This document shows, one piece after another, positions 1-7,286 of a DNA stretch of 9,522 nucleotides; positions within the stretch are counted from its first letter, which is position 1, and each line of letters begins with the position of its first letter. The notes under the pieces were generated by a model. That model was not told where the DNA came from and made no database searches. It saw only the letters and a program-made list of their open reading frames with translations. The position numbers and the translations under genes were made by a program. Source of the stretch: Bacillota bacterium (lineage in GTDB: Bacteria > Bacillota_A > Clostridia > DSM-8532); contig JAFADM010000087.1 of the NCBI GenBank assembly GCA_023424865.1, positions 1 to 9,522 of the forward strand, given 5' to 3'.

Positions 1-1
1 C

Positions 2-67
2 ATTCCGGCTTCCAAAGCTCCTGTATTCAAACCAGGAAAGGCTTTGAAGGATCTCGTAAACCGCTGA
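2..67 (+). CDS. HU family DNA-binding protein, C-terminal end only (partial)
   Basis: Only the last 21 codons are in the window. They read IPASKAPVFKPGKALKDLVN plus a final R, then TGA. This closely resembles the conserved C-terminus of bacterial HU proteins (pattern IPA-x-K-x-P-x-F-x-x-GKALKD-x-V), the part that packs beside the DNA-binding arms. HU is a small (about 90 residue) dimeric nucleoid protein that bends DNA without strong sequence preference. The start lies beyond the left edge. A strong terminator follows within 20 bp, so this gene ends its own transcription unit and is not co-transcribed with the ABC genes downstream. The short fragment limits certainty, but the match to the HU tail is distinctive. 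Confidence 0.82.
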   Translation: MPASKAPVFKPGKALKDLVNR

Positions 68-81
68 TGTGTTATAGGAAC

Positions 82-123
82 AAAAGGGACTGTTGCAATG
101 TAAAATTGCAGCAGTCCCTTTTT
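82..123 (+). terminator. Rho-independent terminator after the HU gene
   Basis: A 16-bp stem pairs aagggactgttgcaat (84-99) with attgcagcagtccctt (105-120). It has one G-U pair and a 5-nt loop, and a T-run continues to 123. It lies 15 bp after the HU stop codon. This is a textbook intrinsic terminator. Confidence 0.93.
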
Positions 124-446
124 CTATAAATTTTTAATCTCACATAAATAATTGTTTTCTCCGTGATTTAATATAAAGACAGTGTTTGTATCAACCTCCG
201 ACTGAAGGTCCTCCCATGTACCTTCCCGTTCCTGCTAGCCCTGGGTCGGATGGGAAATGTTTCCCAAAGGTTAATTTTATCGAGAAAAGCTAACCATGAA
301 TCCATTGTTTGATATTCTCACTCCGGTTAAAATTTTATATGAGGCATTATCAGAGCATCCGAAGCGTCTGTTTTAAATAATGCTAAAGACTTGACAGCCA
401 TTATCAGAAGTTAAAATAAGTCGTTTCGGAGAAATGGAGGAATAGT
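124..446. other. 323-bp gene-free stretch before the ABC operon
   Basis: No convincing coding sequence is seen on either strand. The stretch holds a 16-bp palindrome at 251-266 (tgggaaa, tg, tttccca), a short inverted pair GGTTA (269-273) / TAACC (291-295), and a possible promoter with TTGACA at 391-396. A 10-nt direct repeat (cattatcaga) occurs at 345-354 and 399-408. I do not recognise a known riboswitch. The first half (180-270) is richer in G+C than the AT-rich flanks, so it could be a remnant of something older or a structured leader. Confidence 0.5.
391..417 (+). promoter_or_regulatory. Possible promoter of the ABC exporter operon
   Basis: A perfect -35 box TTGACA (391-396) is followed by TAAAAT (412-417). 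The spacer is only 15 bp, shorter than the preferred 17. It lies about 30 bp upstream of the ATPase start codon, so the leader would be very short. The -35 is good, while the spacing is the weak point of the call. Confidence 0.4.
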
Positions 447-1394
447 ATGAAAGCAGTCTTAGCTGATAATCTCGCTAAAACCTACGCCGGAGGCAAAAAG
501 GCAGTGAATAATATAAGCTTTGCCCTGAATCAGGGCTAGGTTTTCGGATTTTTAGGCCCTAATGGGGCGGGAAAGACGACTGCCGTCAAGCTGCTCAATG
601 GTATATTAACCCCAACAGGAGGAAATTGCAGGGTTTTTGACGTGGATCCTTCAAAAAGCCCTGAACAAATCCATTCCTTTTCCGGTGTGGTAACAGAACA
701 TGCACAAATGTATGATACAATGACCGGGCTTCAAAATCTCGTTTTTTATGGCACCTTGTTTGGAGTAAAACCCGCGGAGAGTAATAACCGTGCAATGGCC
801 TTATTAGAACAATTAGACCTCACCGATGCCAAGGATCGGAAGCTGGAAGCTTATTCTACGGGAATGCGCCAGCGGCTCTCATTGGCACGGGCAATGATTC
901 ATCGTCCCAAAATTCTGTTCTTGGATGAACCCACCTCCGGGCTCGATCCCGAAAGTGTGTTAAGAGTGAATAACATGATTAAGAGCCTTGCACAAAACGA
1001 AGGAACAACTATCTTTTTGTGTACCCATCAATTGCGCTACGCGCAGGAGATATGCAATTCCTACGGACTGATTGACGACGGGGTTCTGCTGGCAGCGGGG
1101 AGTATTGAGAAGCTTCGTTCCCTGGTTAGTTCAGGAATGACCGTTACTATAAAAGCGGATCGCTTCCCAAAGGATATGCCATCAACCAAAACCGGAGAGC
1201 AGCATTATGAAATGAATGTAAAGTCAGAAGAAGAAATCCCCCCTTTAATCAAGCATATTGTTGATACAGGGGGCAGTATCTACCATGTATCGGCCCGAAG
1301 ATTGTCATTGGAGGAAATTTATTTTTCGTTGCTGCAAAAGCGTGGAAATGAAGGAGGAAAAAATGATAAACGCAATGCAAATGGCTGTAATTAA
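447..1394 (+). pseudogene. ABC transporter ATP-binding protein, interrupted by in-frame TAG
   Basis: This is the ATPase subunit of a two-gene ABC-2 type exporter, which would power the permease encoded just downstream. The start ATG at 447 follows a good ribosome site (TGGAGG, 435-440). The frame runs 315 codons with a TAG at codon 31 (537-539), in the strand just before Walker A, where relatives usually have E or Q (QG-stop-VFGFLGPNGAGKTT). Counting through the TAG, Walker A GPNGAGKT is at residues 37-44. The Q-loop region reads VVTEH (Q replaced by E, near 84), the signature YSTGMRQRL starts at 136, Walker B ILFLDEP is at 156-162, the D-loop is SGLDP, and the H-loop His is near 194. There is no in-frame start between the TAG and Walker A; the first GTG is at 642. 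A restarted product would therefore lack the nucleotide-binding loop. Everything after the TAG is intact, so this is a recent nonsense mutation, a base error, or read-through. Confidence 0.85.
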
Positions 1395-2154
1395 AAAGGA
1401 TCTGCGAAGCATAACCTCCAATAAGCGCTTATTTCCCGTCTTGATTATTGTCCCGCTTGTATTAACAATAATCCTGCCCTTCATGTTCATTTTAGTGCTT
1501 CATTTTGCCCCGGAGGAAATGAGCGATTTACAAATGATGCTTGACCTTCTGCCCTTAAGCCAACACTCGGATACCCTGAGCCGTACTCTCATAGCGCTTA
1601 TACTAAACAGCGTCATGCCGATTTTCTTTACCATTATTCCAATAATGGCCGCATCGGTCATGTCAGCAAGCTCCTTTGTCGGTGAAAAAGAAAAGCGAAC
1701 ATTGGAAACCCTTTTGTACAGTCCGCTTTCGTTAAAGCAGCTCTTTCAATCGAAAGTATTGGCTTCCTTTATTCTAAGTATGATCGTTTCGTTTACATCC
1801 TTTTTCGCAATGCTGATTGTTGTCGAGATAGAGATTCTTTTGACAACCGGCAGTATGATGCTTCCCGGCATTAGCTGGCTTGTTACCATGCTGGTGGTTT
1901 CTCCTGCCATTTCCCTTCTGTCCATTACACTCATTGTAAGCGGCTCTGCAAAGGCTCAAACCATGGAAGAATCACAGCAGCGCGCCGTTTTTTTAGTTTT
2001 GCCTTTGCTTCTTTTGATAATAGGACAATTTACAGGAGTCCTCCTGGTTAATGCTTGGCTTCTTTTAGGAGTCGGCGTCATTATTGCAGTCTTTGCCGCA
2101 TTTTTGATGAAAGGCTCCATGCGAAAATTCACTTATGAAAGGCTTTTAAAATAG
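1363..2154 (+). CDS. ABC-2 type transporter permease
   Basis: This is the membrane subunit of the exporter, 263 residues. The ATG at 1363 was chosen because AAGGAGG (1351-1357) sits 5 nt upstream, although the frame is open further back. The gene overlaps the ATPase by 32 bp, which suggests translational coupling. About six membrane segments are visible near residues 25-47, 75-102, 132-157, 168-195, 208-229 and 230-249. Between segments 2 and 3 lies GEKEKRTLETLLYSPLS (107-123), the cytoplasmic E-x-x-x-x-TLE-x-LL-x-x-P-x-S motif typical of ABC-2/NatB-like permeases. The C-terminus is basic. The substrate cannot be read from the sequence; drugs, peptides, lipids or ions are all possible for this family. 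The frame is undamaged even though its partner ATPase carries a stop codon. It ends in TAG. Confidence 0.88.
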   Translation: MINAMQMAVIKKDLRSITSNKRLFPVLIIVPLVLTIILPFMFILVLHFAPEEMSDLQMMLDLLPLSQHSDTLSRTLIALILNSVMPIFFTIIPIMAASVMSASSFVGEKEKRTLETLLYSPLSLKQLFQSKVLASFILSMIVSFTSFFAMLIVVEIEILLTTGSMMLPGISWLVTMLVVSPAISLLSITLIVSGSAKAQTMEESQQRAVFLVLPLLLLIIGQFTGVLLVNAWLLLGVGVIIAVFAAFLMKGSMRKFTYERLLK

Positions 2155-2174
2155 CAATCTCAGTTTCCCATATA

Positions 2175-2233
2175 AAACATAGGCTCAAGCCTTTGGAAAT
2201 TTGCTCCATACGCTTGAGCCTATGTTTCTGTTT
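2175..2233. terminator. Bidirectional terminator between the ABC operon and proB
   Basis: A perfect 16-bp inverted repeat, aaacataggctcaagc (2175-2190) and gcttgagcctatgttt (2212-2227), encloses a 21-nt loop. T-rich tracts flank it on both strands: tttctgttt on the plus side, and ttttata when read on the minus strand. It sits between two convergent genes and would stop transcription from both. Confidence 0.85.
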
Positions 2234-2267
2234 CAAAAACGGACTCCCATAAGAAGCCGCGGTTCTT

Positions 2268-3110
2268 CTACCGTTCCAAAGCCGTTTGTCTGGCAAACAG
2301 TGTTCCTATTTCCTTGCCCGAGAGTATATCTAATAGAATCATGGGATCCTTGCCGTTGGCAATGACAAGATCCGCTCCCGCCTGGGTTGCAATGCGGGCT
2401 GCATTAAGCTTTGTCACCATGCCTCCCGTTCCCCGGTTCGTTCCCGATCCTCCTGCATACTTAAGAATAGTATCGTCAAGAGCCTCCACGGTAGAAATTA
2501 AATGGCAGTCCTTGTTCTCCTTGGGATTGGAATCATACAGTCCGTCAATGTCCGACAGGATAACCAGCAAATCCGCCGAAACCAGCTTGGCCACCACCGC
2601 CGACAGGGTATCGTTATCGCCGAAGGCTGTAAGGGTTTTAATTTCGTCTACGGAGACGGAATCGTTTTCATTGACTATGGGAAGCACACCAAACTCTAAA
2701 AGGCTTTTAAAGGTATTCATGACGTTCTTGCGCTTGGTATCGTCATCCACATCGGTCTTTGTAAGCAGTATCTGGGCAACCATATGATTATAGGCTGAAA
2801 AAAGCCGGCTATAGATATTCATAAGCTCGCACTGTCCCACTGCGGCCAGGGCCTGCTTCATGCCCATACCCAGGGGACGCCTTCTGAAATTGAACTTTCC
2901 CATACCTACACCGATGGCGCCGGAAGAAACCAGAATCAGCTCCCGATCCTCATTCATCAGCTCCGAAAGGGACAGGGCCAACCGATCCATGCATACCAGG
3001 TTCATTTTACCGTTCTCATGGGTAAGAGTGGAGGTTCCCACCTTTACAACAATGCGCTTGGCGTCTTTTAGCCGTTCTCTTAAGTTCTCATCCATTTGAT
3101 ATATCCCCAT
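2268..3110 (-). CDS. proB: Glutamate 5-kinase (short form, no PUA domain)
   Basis: This enzyme phosphorylates L-glutamate with ATP to gamma-glutamyl phosphate, the first and usually feedback-inhibited step of proline synthesis in the cytoplasm. The 280-residue protein shows the amino acid kinase fold motifs in order: KVGTSTL (23-29), SSGAIGVGM (62-70), NENDSVS (147-153), FGDNDTLSA (163-171), SDIDGLYDSNP (186-196), and GTGGM with K234 (227-234). E. coli ProB is 367 residues with a C-terminal PUA domain. Here the chain stops soon after the GTLF motif, so PUA is absent, as in other short forms. The annotated start is the ATG at 3110. An internal ATG at 3095, with GGGG about 9 nt upstream, is an alternative that would trim five residues. 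proA is not in the window, so the next enzyme must be encoded elsewhere. The stop codon is TAG. Confidence 0.93.
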   Translation of the reverse strand: MGIYQMDENLRERLKDAKRIVVKVGTSTLTHENGKMNLVCMDRLALSLSELMNEDRELILVSSGAIGVGMGKFNFRRRPLGMGMKQALAAVGQCELMNIYSRLFSAYNHMVAQILLTKTDVDDDTKRKNVMNTFKSLLEFGVLPIVNENDSVSVDEIKTLTAFGDNDTLSAVVAKLVSADLLVILSDIDGLYDSNPKENKDCHLISTVEALDDTILKYAGGSGTNRGTGGMVTKLNAARIATQAGADLVIANGKDPMILLDILSGKEIGTLFARQTALER

Positions 3111-3130
3111 TTCTTTTGCTCTAATCTAAA

Positions 3131-3206
3131 GCGGGCTTTGCCCGCAACCCAATTGAAGAGAGGCCCGGGTTCCGCACAGATGCCCCCATACCCCTCAATT
3201 GGGCAA
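3131..3206 (-). promoter_or_regulatory. Structured foldback in the proB leader
   Basis: On the proB strand, cccaattga (3203-3195) can pair with tcaattggg (3156-3148). Short inner pairings (gagg/cctc, gggt/accc) could extend the hairpin. A perfect 6-bp hairpin GCGGGC-aaa-GCCCGC (3145-3131) follows directly, with TTT after it, about 20 bp before the proB start. This could be a leader with a weak terminator or attenuator, or a small palindromic repeat. No T-box motif or known riboswitch is recognised. Confidence 0.4.
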
Positions 3207-3329
3207 TACTTGTGCCAGAACTTCCTTAAAATTCCATGGCCGTTTTTTGCCTGAACCCTTGAAAAGCGCTTATATAAAGTATTTGAGGACAAGCCTCACA
3301 TTTAATTTTTTTTTGATTTCAAGGCATTC

Positions 3330-3358
3330 TTTACGGTACCTGGTGAATATTATATTAT
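3330..3358 (+). promoter_or_regulatory. Promoter for a putative small RNA
   Basis: TTTACG (3330-3335) is followed after exactly 17 bp by TATTAT (3353-3358), with four of six and five of six consensus matches. Transcription would start near 3365. No gene start follows before the terminator at 3387-3428. Confidence 0.5.
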
Positions 3359-3364
3359 ATGTAT

Positions 3365-3428
3365 GCAGCAATTAAAAGATTGTTTGGGCCAGACTAATTT
3401 AACCCCCCGGTGGTTTGGCCTTTTTTTT
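3365..3428 (+). ncRNA. Putative small RNA of about 65 nt
   Basis: The stretch lies between a well-spaced promoter and a strong intrinsic terminator, with no open reading frame preceded by a ribosome site. The predicted RNA has an unpaired A/U-rich 5' part of about 20 nt. A terminal stem-loop follows, whose loop carries the run aaccccccgg (3401-3410). C-rich loops that pair with G-rich ribosome sites are a known feature of Firmicutes small RNAs, so base-pairing regulation is possible but unproven. It could instead be a terminated leader of the HD-domain gene. No match to a known RNA family is recognised. Confidence 0.4.
3387..3428 (+). terminator. Rho-independent terminator
   Basis: ggccagact (3387-3395) pairs with ggtttggcc (3412-3420) over nine pairs, two of them G-U, and eight T residues follow (3421-3428). 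It acts on plus-strand transcripts, although no plus-strand gene lies between proB and this point. Confidence 0.75.
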
Positions 3429-3453
3429 ATGCCTTTTTAGGCCTCCCGCGGCG

Positions 3454-3500
3454 TTGACAAGCCCCTTATCTTTGCTATATAACAGGAATAACGTTATAAT
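3454..3500 (+). promoter_or_regulatory. Promoter region of the HD-domain gene
   Basis: Two overlapping sigma-A-type promoters can be read. One has TTGACA (3454-3459), a 16-bp spacer and TATATA (3476-3481). The other has TTGCTA (3472-3477), a 17-bp spacer and a perfect TATAAT (3495-3500). A 10-bp perfect palindrome ataacgttat (3488-3497) overlaps the second -10 box and could be an operator. The transcript would have an untranslated leader of about 115-135 nt, in which I see no known regulatory RNA. Confidence 0.6.
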
Positions 3501-3623
3501 CGGAATAAATACCTGATTCCACTTAAAAAGCAATGGAAATTATCTTATATTCTTAATTTAAGCGGCTAATTCAATTCTGATAATCGGTTTTTGCGGCGGA
3601 ATCCGGCTTAGGAGGTACGTACC

Positions 3624-4220
3624 ATGATTTCAGACAGACTACGTAAGCAAATGGAGTTTATTATTGAGGTTGATAAGGTAAAGAATATTTTTCGTCAAAC
3701 AAAGATCCACGACGGCACCCGCCGTGAAAACGATGCGGAGCATTCCTGGCATCTTGCCCTCATGGCCTTTTTGCTATCCGAGCATGCCATAGAAAAAAGC
3801 TTCGATCTTTTAAAGGTTATGAAAATGTGCATCATTCATGACCTTGTGGAAATTGATGCAGGAGATACCTTCTGCTACGACGCCAAGGGCAATCTGGACA
3901 AGCTGGAACGTGAGGAAGCCGCAGCGAAGCGCCTGTTCGGCATACTTCCTTCGGATCAGGCTCAGGAATTTCATAGCCTGTGGCAGGAGTTTGATGCCAT
4001 GGAAACCCTTGAGGCCCGCTATGCGGCAGCTCTCGATCGGATTCAGCCTGTTCTTTTAAATTACGTTAACCAGGGCGGAACCTGGAGGGAGCACGGTATA
4101 ACCAAGGCACAGGTTATCGCCCGCAACGGCCACATACAAAAAGGCGCCCCCGAGATCTGGGAGTTTGTCTCTCAAATCATCGACGACGCCGAAGCAAAGG
4201 GTTATTTCAAGGAAGCGTAA
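3624..4220 (+). CDS. HD-domain phosphohydrolase, YfbR/HDDC2-like (probable 5'-deoxynucleotidase)
   Basis: This 198-residue protein belongs to the small metal-dependent HD hydrolases. Relatives (E. coli YfbR, human HDDC2) remove phosphate from deoxynucleoside 5'-monophosphates. The metal and catalytic residues expected for the family are visible: H40 in [10 protein letters not shown]72-D73 and E76 in [12 protein letters not shown], a conserved acidic residue at D78 or D81, and D138 in ALDRIQP. Length fits the family (about 190-200). The ATG at 3624 has a strong ribosome site, TAGGAGG, 8 nt upstream. It is a single gene with its own promoter region. Its 3' end overlaps the convergent uvrA gene by 19 bp, with no room for a separate terminator. 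The HD fold is certain; the exact substrate is inferred from homologues. Confidence 0.85.
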   Translation: MISDRLRKQMEFIIEVDKVKNIFRQTKIHDGTRRENDAEHSWHLALMAFLLSEHAIEKSFDLLKVMKMCIIHDLVEIDAGDTFCYDAKGNLDKLEREEAAAKRLFGILPSDQAQEFHSLWQEFDAMETLEARYAAALDRIQPVLLNYVNQGGTWREHGITKAQVIARNGHIQKGAPEIWEFVSQIIDDAEAKGYFKEA

Positions 4221-7042
4221 GCCTCCAAAGCCTTTTTAAGGAACTTGCCAGTATAGGATCCTTTGGCTGCAGCCACCTCTTCCGGGGTGCCTGCGGCCAC
4301 TATTTTACCGCCCTTGTCACCGCCTTCAGGACCAAGATCAATGATATAGTCGGCGGTTTTTATAACATCCAGATTGTGCTCGATAACCACAATACTGTTG
4401 CCGTTCTCCACCAGCTTCTGCATTACTTCGATAAGCTTGTGAACATCGGCCATGTGAAGGCCTGTGGTGGGCTCGTCCAGGATATACATGGTCTTACCCG
4501 TGGAGCGCTTGGATAACTCGGTAGCAAGCTTAACCCGTTGAGCCTCTCCCCCTGAAAGGGTAGTGGCGGGCTGTCCCAGCTTAATGTAGCCCAAGCCCAC
4601 ATCGTAAAGGGTTTCAAGCTTGCGGTGTATCCTTGGAATATTCTCAAAGAAGCCCATGGCCTCTTCCACCGTCATTTCAAGCACCTGGGTGATATTTTTG
4701 CCCTTGTAATGGACATCCAGGGTTTCCCGGTTGTACCGCTTGCCCTTGCAGACCTCACAAGGCACATAAACGTCCGGCAGGAAGTGCATTTCAATTTTAA
4801 TAATTCCGTCGCCCGTGCAGGCCTCACACCGTCCGCCCTTGGTATTAAAGCTGAAGCGACCCGCAGAGTAGCCCTTCATTTTTGCATCCACGGTAGAGGC
4901 AAAAAGCTCACGGATGTAGTCAAACATGCCGGTATAAGTGGCCGGATTGGAGCGAGGCGTCCTTCCTATAGGGGACTGGTCAATGGCAATAACCTTGTCC
5001 AGATGCTCCAGACCCAGCATATCCCTGTGATGGCCAGCCCTTGTTTTAGCCCGGTTGAGCTTGTTGGCCAGCTTCTTATACAAAATTTCGTTAACCAGGG
5101 AGCTTTTACCCGAACCGGAAACACCGGTGATGCAGGTAAACAGGCCCAGGGGAATGTCCACATCCACTTCCTTTAAATTGTTTTCCGTAGCTCCAAGTAT
5201 TCTCAGGATGCGCCCGTTAACCTTCCGCCGCTCCGCCGGAATCTCAATTTTTACAGCTCCGCTTAAATAGCGTCCGGTAATGGATTGGGGGTCGGACTTA
5301 ATTTGGTCCACCGTACCCTGGGAGATAATTTGGCCGCCATGCTCCCCTGCTCCGGGACCCATATCGATAATGTAGTCGGCAGCGTACATGGTATCCTCGT
5401 CATGCTCCACCACAAGAAGGGTGTTGCCCAGATCCCTCAAATGCTTAAGGGTGGCCAGAAGCCTGTCGTTGTCACGCTGGTGGAGGCCGATGCTTGGCTC
5501 GTCCAGAATGTAAAGCACGCCCATAAGGCCGGAACCGATTTGGGTGGCCAGACGAATACGCTGTGCTTCACCGCCGGACAGGGTTCCTGCGCTTCGGGAC
5601 AAAGTAAGGTATTCCAGACCCACATCCTCTAAAAAGCCCAGTCTTGCCTTTATCTCCTTAATAATCTGCTCACCGATAATGGACTCACGGTTATTAAGAG
5701 TTAACTTTTTCACAAAATCATGGCAGCCGTTTATGGAAAGGTTTGTGACATCATGAATGTTCCTGCCTCCAACGGTAACAGCCAGGCTTTCCTTTTTAAG
5801 GCGCTTTCCGCCGCAATCCGGGCAAGGCGTATGACTCATAAAGGATTCATAATACTCCTTCATGCTGTCGGATTTGGTTTCGTGATAACGCCGCTCCATG
5901 CTGGTAATAACGCCTTCGAAGGCTGAAAGAAAGGAGCCGCTCCCAAATTCCTTCTGATATTCCACCTTGATTTTTTCGCCGTTGGTGCCGTAGAGCACCT
6001 TCTGGATAATATCCTCGGAAAGCTCCTCCACAGGCGTATCCACACTGAAGCCGTAGTGCTTGGCCAAGGCATCTAAGTACATGCGGCCATAGGCTTCTTC
6101 ATTGGAAAAATTAAACCCGCCGGTTGAAATGGCTCCGTCGGCTAAGGATTTGGACTTGTCGGCCAAAATAAGCTCCGGGTCCATTTTCATAAGTGTGCCA
6201 AGACCACTGCAGGAGGGGCAGGCTCCGAAAGGATTATTAAAGGAAAACATCCTGGGAGACAAGTCCTCAATGCTGATGCCGCAGTCGGTGCAGGCAAAAT
6301 TCTGACTGAATAAAAGCTCCTCCTTGCCGATGACATCAATAACAAGAATGCCTCCGGCCAGGTTCAGAGCTGTTTCTACCGAATCGGTAAGACGTTTTTG
6401 TATATCGGATCGAACAATAAGTCTGTCAATAACAATTTCGATGGTGTGTTTTCTTTTTTTGTCCAGCCGGATATCGTCGCTGATATCCATGACCTCGCCA
6501 TCAATGCGTACCCGGACATAGCCGTTTTTCTTGGCATCCTGGATAAGCTTGGTGTATTCGCCCTTCCGGCCTCGAACCACCGGAGCGAGAACCTGAATAC
6601 GTGTTCCCTCCTCCAGGCTCATAACGGAATCCACCATTTGGTCCACCGTCTGCTGGGCAATGGTTTTTCCGCATTCGGGGCAGTGGGGAATGCCTATTCG
6701 GGCATAAAGGAGACGGAAATAATCGTAGATTTCGGTAACCGTTCCCACTGTTGAGCGGGGATTTTTACTGGTGGTTTTCTGATCGATGGAGATGGCCGGT
6801 GACAGTCCATCGATGTATTCTACCTCCGGCTTTTCCATTAGCCCCAGAAACTGGCGTGCATAGGCTGAGAGCGATTCAACGTAACGCCTCTGGCCTTCCG
6901 CATAGATGGTATCAAAGGCCAGCGAGGATTTTCCTGAGCCGCTGAGTCCAGTGATTACAACAAGCTTGTCCCTGGGAATTTCTACGTCCACATTCTTAAG
7001 ATTGTGCTCACAGGCGCCTTTTACATAAATATTATTTCTCAT
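4202..7042 (-). CDS. uvrA: UvrA, excinuclease ABC subunit A
   Basis: This is the damage-recognition ATPase of nucleotide excision repair. A UvrA dimer finds bulky lesions and loads UvrB. At 946 residues it is full length. Visible parts: first Walker [10 protein letters not shown] (32-40); C121/C124; the insertion zinc site C251, C254, C275, C278; a CPDC pair at 407-410; first signature [12 protein letters not shown] (488-499) and Walker B YILDEPS (511-517); second Walker [10 protein letters not shown] (640-648); the second zinc module C739, C742, C762, C765; second signature [12 protein letters not shown] (829-840) and Walker B YILDEPTT (853-860). The ATG at 7042 gives the usual N-terminus (V-K-G-A-x-x-H-N-L-K-N); its ribosome site is weak (AAGGGA, about 11 nt upstream). 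Here it is a single gene, without uvrB beside it. Its promoter carries a LexA-like box, so induction by DNA damage is likely. Confidence 0.98.
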   Translation of the reverse strand: MRNNIYVKGACEHNLKNVDVEIPRDKLVVITGLSGSGKSSLAFDTIYAEGQRRYVESLSAYARQFLGLMEKPEVEYIDGLSPAISIDQKTTSKNPRSTVGTVTEIYDYFRLLYARIGIPHCPECGKTIAQQTVDQMVDSVMSLEEGTRIQVLAPVVRGRKGEYTKLIQDAKKNGYVRVRIDGEVMDISDDIRLDKKRKHTIEIVIDRLIVRSDIQKRLTDSVETALNLAGGILVIDVIGKEELLFSQNFACTDCGISIEDLSPRMFSFNNPFGACPSCSGLGTLMKMDPELILADKSKSLADGAISTGGFNFSNEEAYGRMYLDALAKHYGFSVDTPVEELSEDIIQKVLYGTNGEKIKVEYQKEFGSGSFLSAFEGVITSMERRYHETKSDSMKEYYESFMSHTPCPDCGGKRLKKESLAVTVGGRNIHDVTNLSINGCHDFVKKLTLNNRESIIGEQIIKEIKARLGFLEDVGLEYLTLSRSAGTLSGGEAQRIRLATQIGSGLMGVLYILDEPSIGLHQRDNDRLLATLKHLRDLGNTLLVVEHDEDTMYAADYIIDMGPGAGEHGGQIISQGTVDQIKSDPQSITGRYLSGAVKIEIPAERRKVNGRILRILGATENNLKEVDVDIPLGLFTCITGVSGSGKSSLVNEILYKKLANKLNRAKTRAGHHRDMLGLEHLDKVIAIDQSPIGRTPRSNPATYTGMFDYIRELFASTVDAKMKGYSAGRFSFNTKGGRCEACTGDGIIKIEMHFLPDVYVPCEVCKGKRYNRETLDVHYKGKNITQVLEMTVEEAMGFFENIPRIHRKLETLYDVGLGYIKLGQPATTLSGGEAQRVKLATELSKRSTGKTMYILDEPTTGLHMADVHKLIEVMQKLVENGNSIVVIEHNLDVIKTADYIIDLGPEGGDKGGKIVAAGTPEEVAAAKGSYTGKFLKKALEAYASLK

Positions 7043-7095
7043 GCTTTATTACATCCCTTGTTTTCCGCAGCTATTTGAGCCGTGATATCTTTCTT

Positions 7096-7124
7096 ATTAT
7101 AGCGAACATATGTACGGAAATCAA
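7096..7124 (-). promoter_or_regulatory. uvrA promoter
   Basis: On the minus strand, TTGATT (7124-7119) and a perfect TATAAT (7101-7096) are separated by 17 bp. Transcription would begin near 7089, giving a leader of about 47 nt before the uvrA ATG. Confidence 0.8.
7103..7116 (-). promoter_or_regulatory. LexA (SOS) box in the uvrA promoter
   Basis: The plus strand reads CGAACATATGTACG. The Gram-positive LexA site has the core GAAC-N4-GTTC (Bacillus form CGAACRNRYGTTYC). One half-site here is perfect and the other has a single change (GTAC for GTTC). The box lies entirely inside the 17-bp spacer between -35 and -10, where LexA would block RNA polymerase. uvrA is a known SOS gene in Firmicutes, which supports the call. 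Confidence 0.75.
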
Positions 7125-7205
7125 GGGCTTTGTAAGGCCAATATCTTCCTGAGCCCTCTGCCTTTGCCTTAAGCAAAGACATGGCATACGCCTGCGCCCG
7201 GCTTG

Positions 7206-7249
7206 AAAAAGGCATGGGCAGAACCCCCCCGGCGGGAAGCCCTGCCCAT
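7206..7249 (-). terminator. Rho-independent terminator of the SCP2-aminotransferase operon
   Basis: On the minus strand, atgggcag (7249-7242) pairs perfectly with ctgcccat (7221-7214), and cttccc can pair with the internal G-run to lengthen the stem. TTTTT (7210-7206) follows after a short gap. It lies about 40 bp beyond the aminotransferase stop and separates that operon from uvrA. Confidence 0.8.
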
Positions 7250-7286
7250 ATCCCCTATTAAATCTAAGATGCTCAGCTTCTTATAA

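Noticed and set aside
345..408. Direct repeat cattatcaga at 345-354 and 399-408
   Set aside because: Ten bases repeated once in AT-rich DNA is close to chance expectation, and the 54-bp spacing is not a whole number of helix turns.
537..539. Pyrrolysine or general TAG recoding as the explanation for the amber codon
   Set aside because: No methylamine genes or Pyl machinery are in the window, and two other genes end in TAG at sensible places. It remains possible but is not supported here.
2314..2787. A 157-codon plus-strand frame inside proB
   Set aside because: It is antisense to well-conserved kinase motifs and shows no domain of its own.
3080..3292. A 70-codon minus-strand frame upstream of and overlapping the proB start
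   Set aside because: It has no ribosome site, no family resemblance, and runs through the inverted repeat block. It is best explained as chance reading of the proB leader.
3333..3344. The 12-mer acggtacctggt, found here and again at 8633-8644
   Set aside because: A repeated 12-mer is expected by chance in a window of this size, and the two sites have different contexts: one in a promoter spacer, one at the end of a coding region.
4625..5176. A 183-codon plus-strand frame inside uvrA
   Set aside because: It lies entirely antisense to the strongly conserved uvrA coding sequence, so it is a shadow of that gene.
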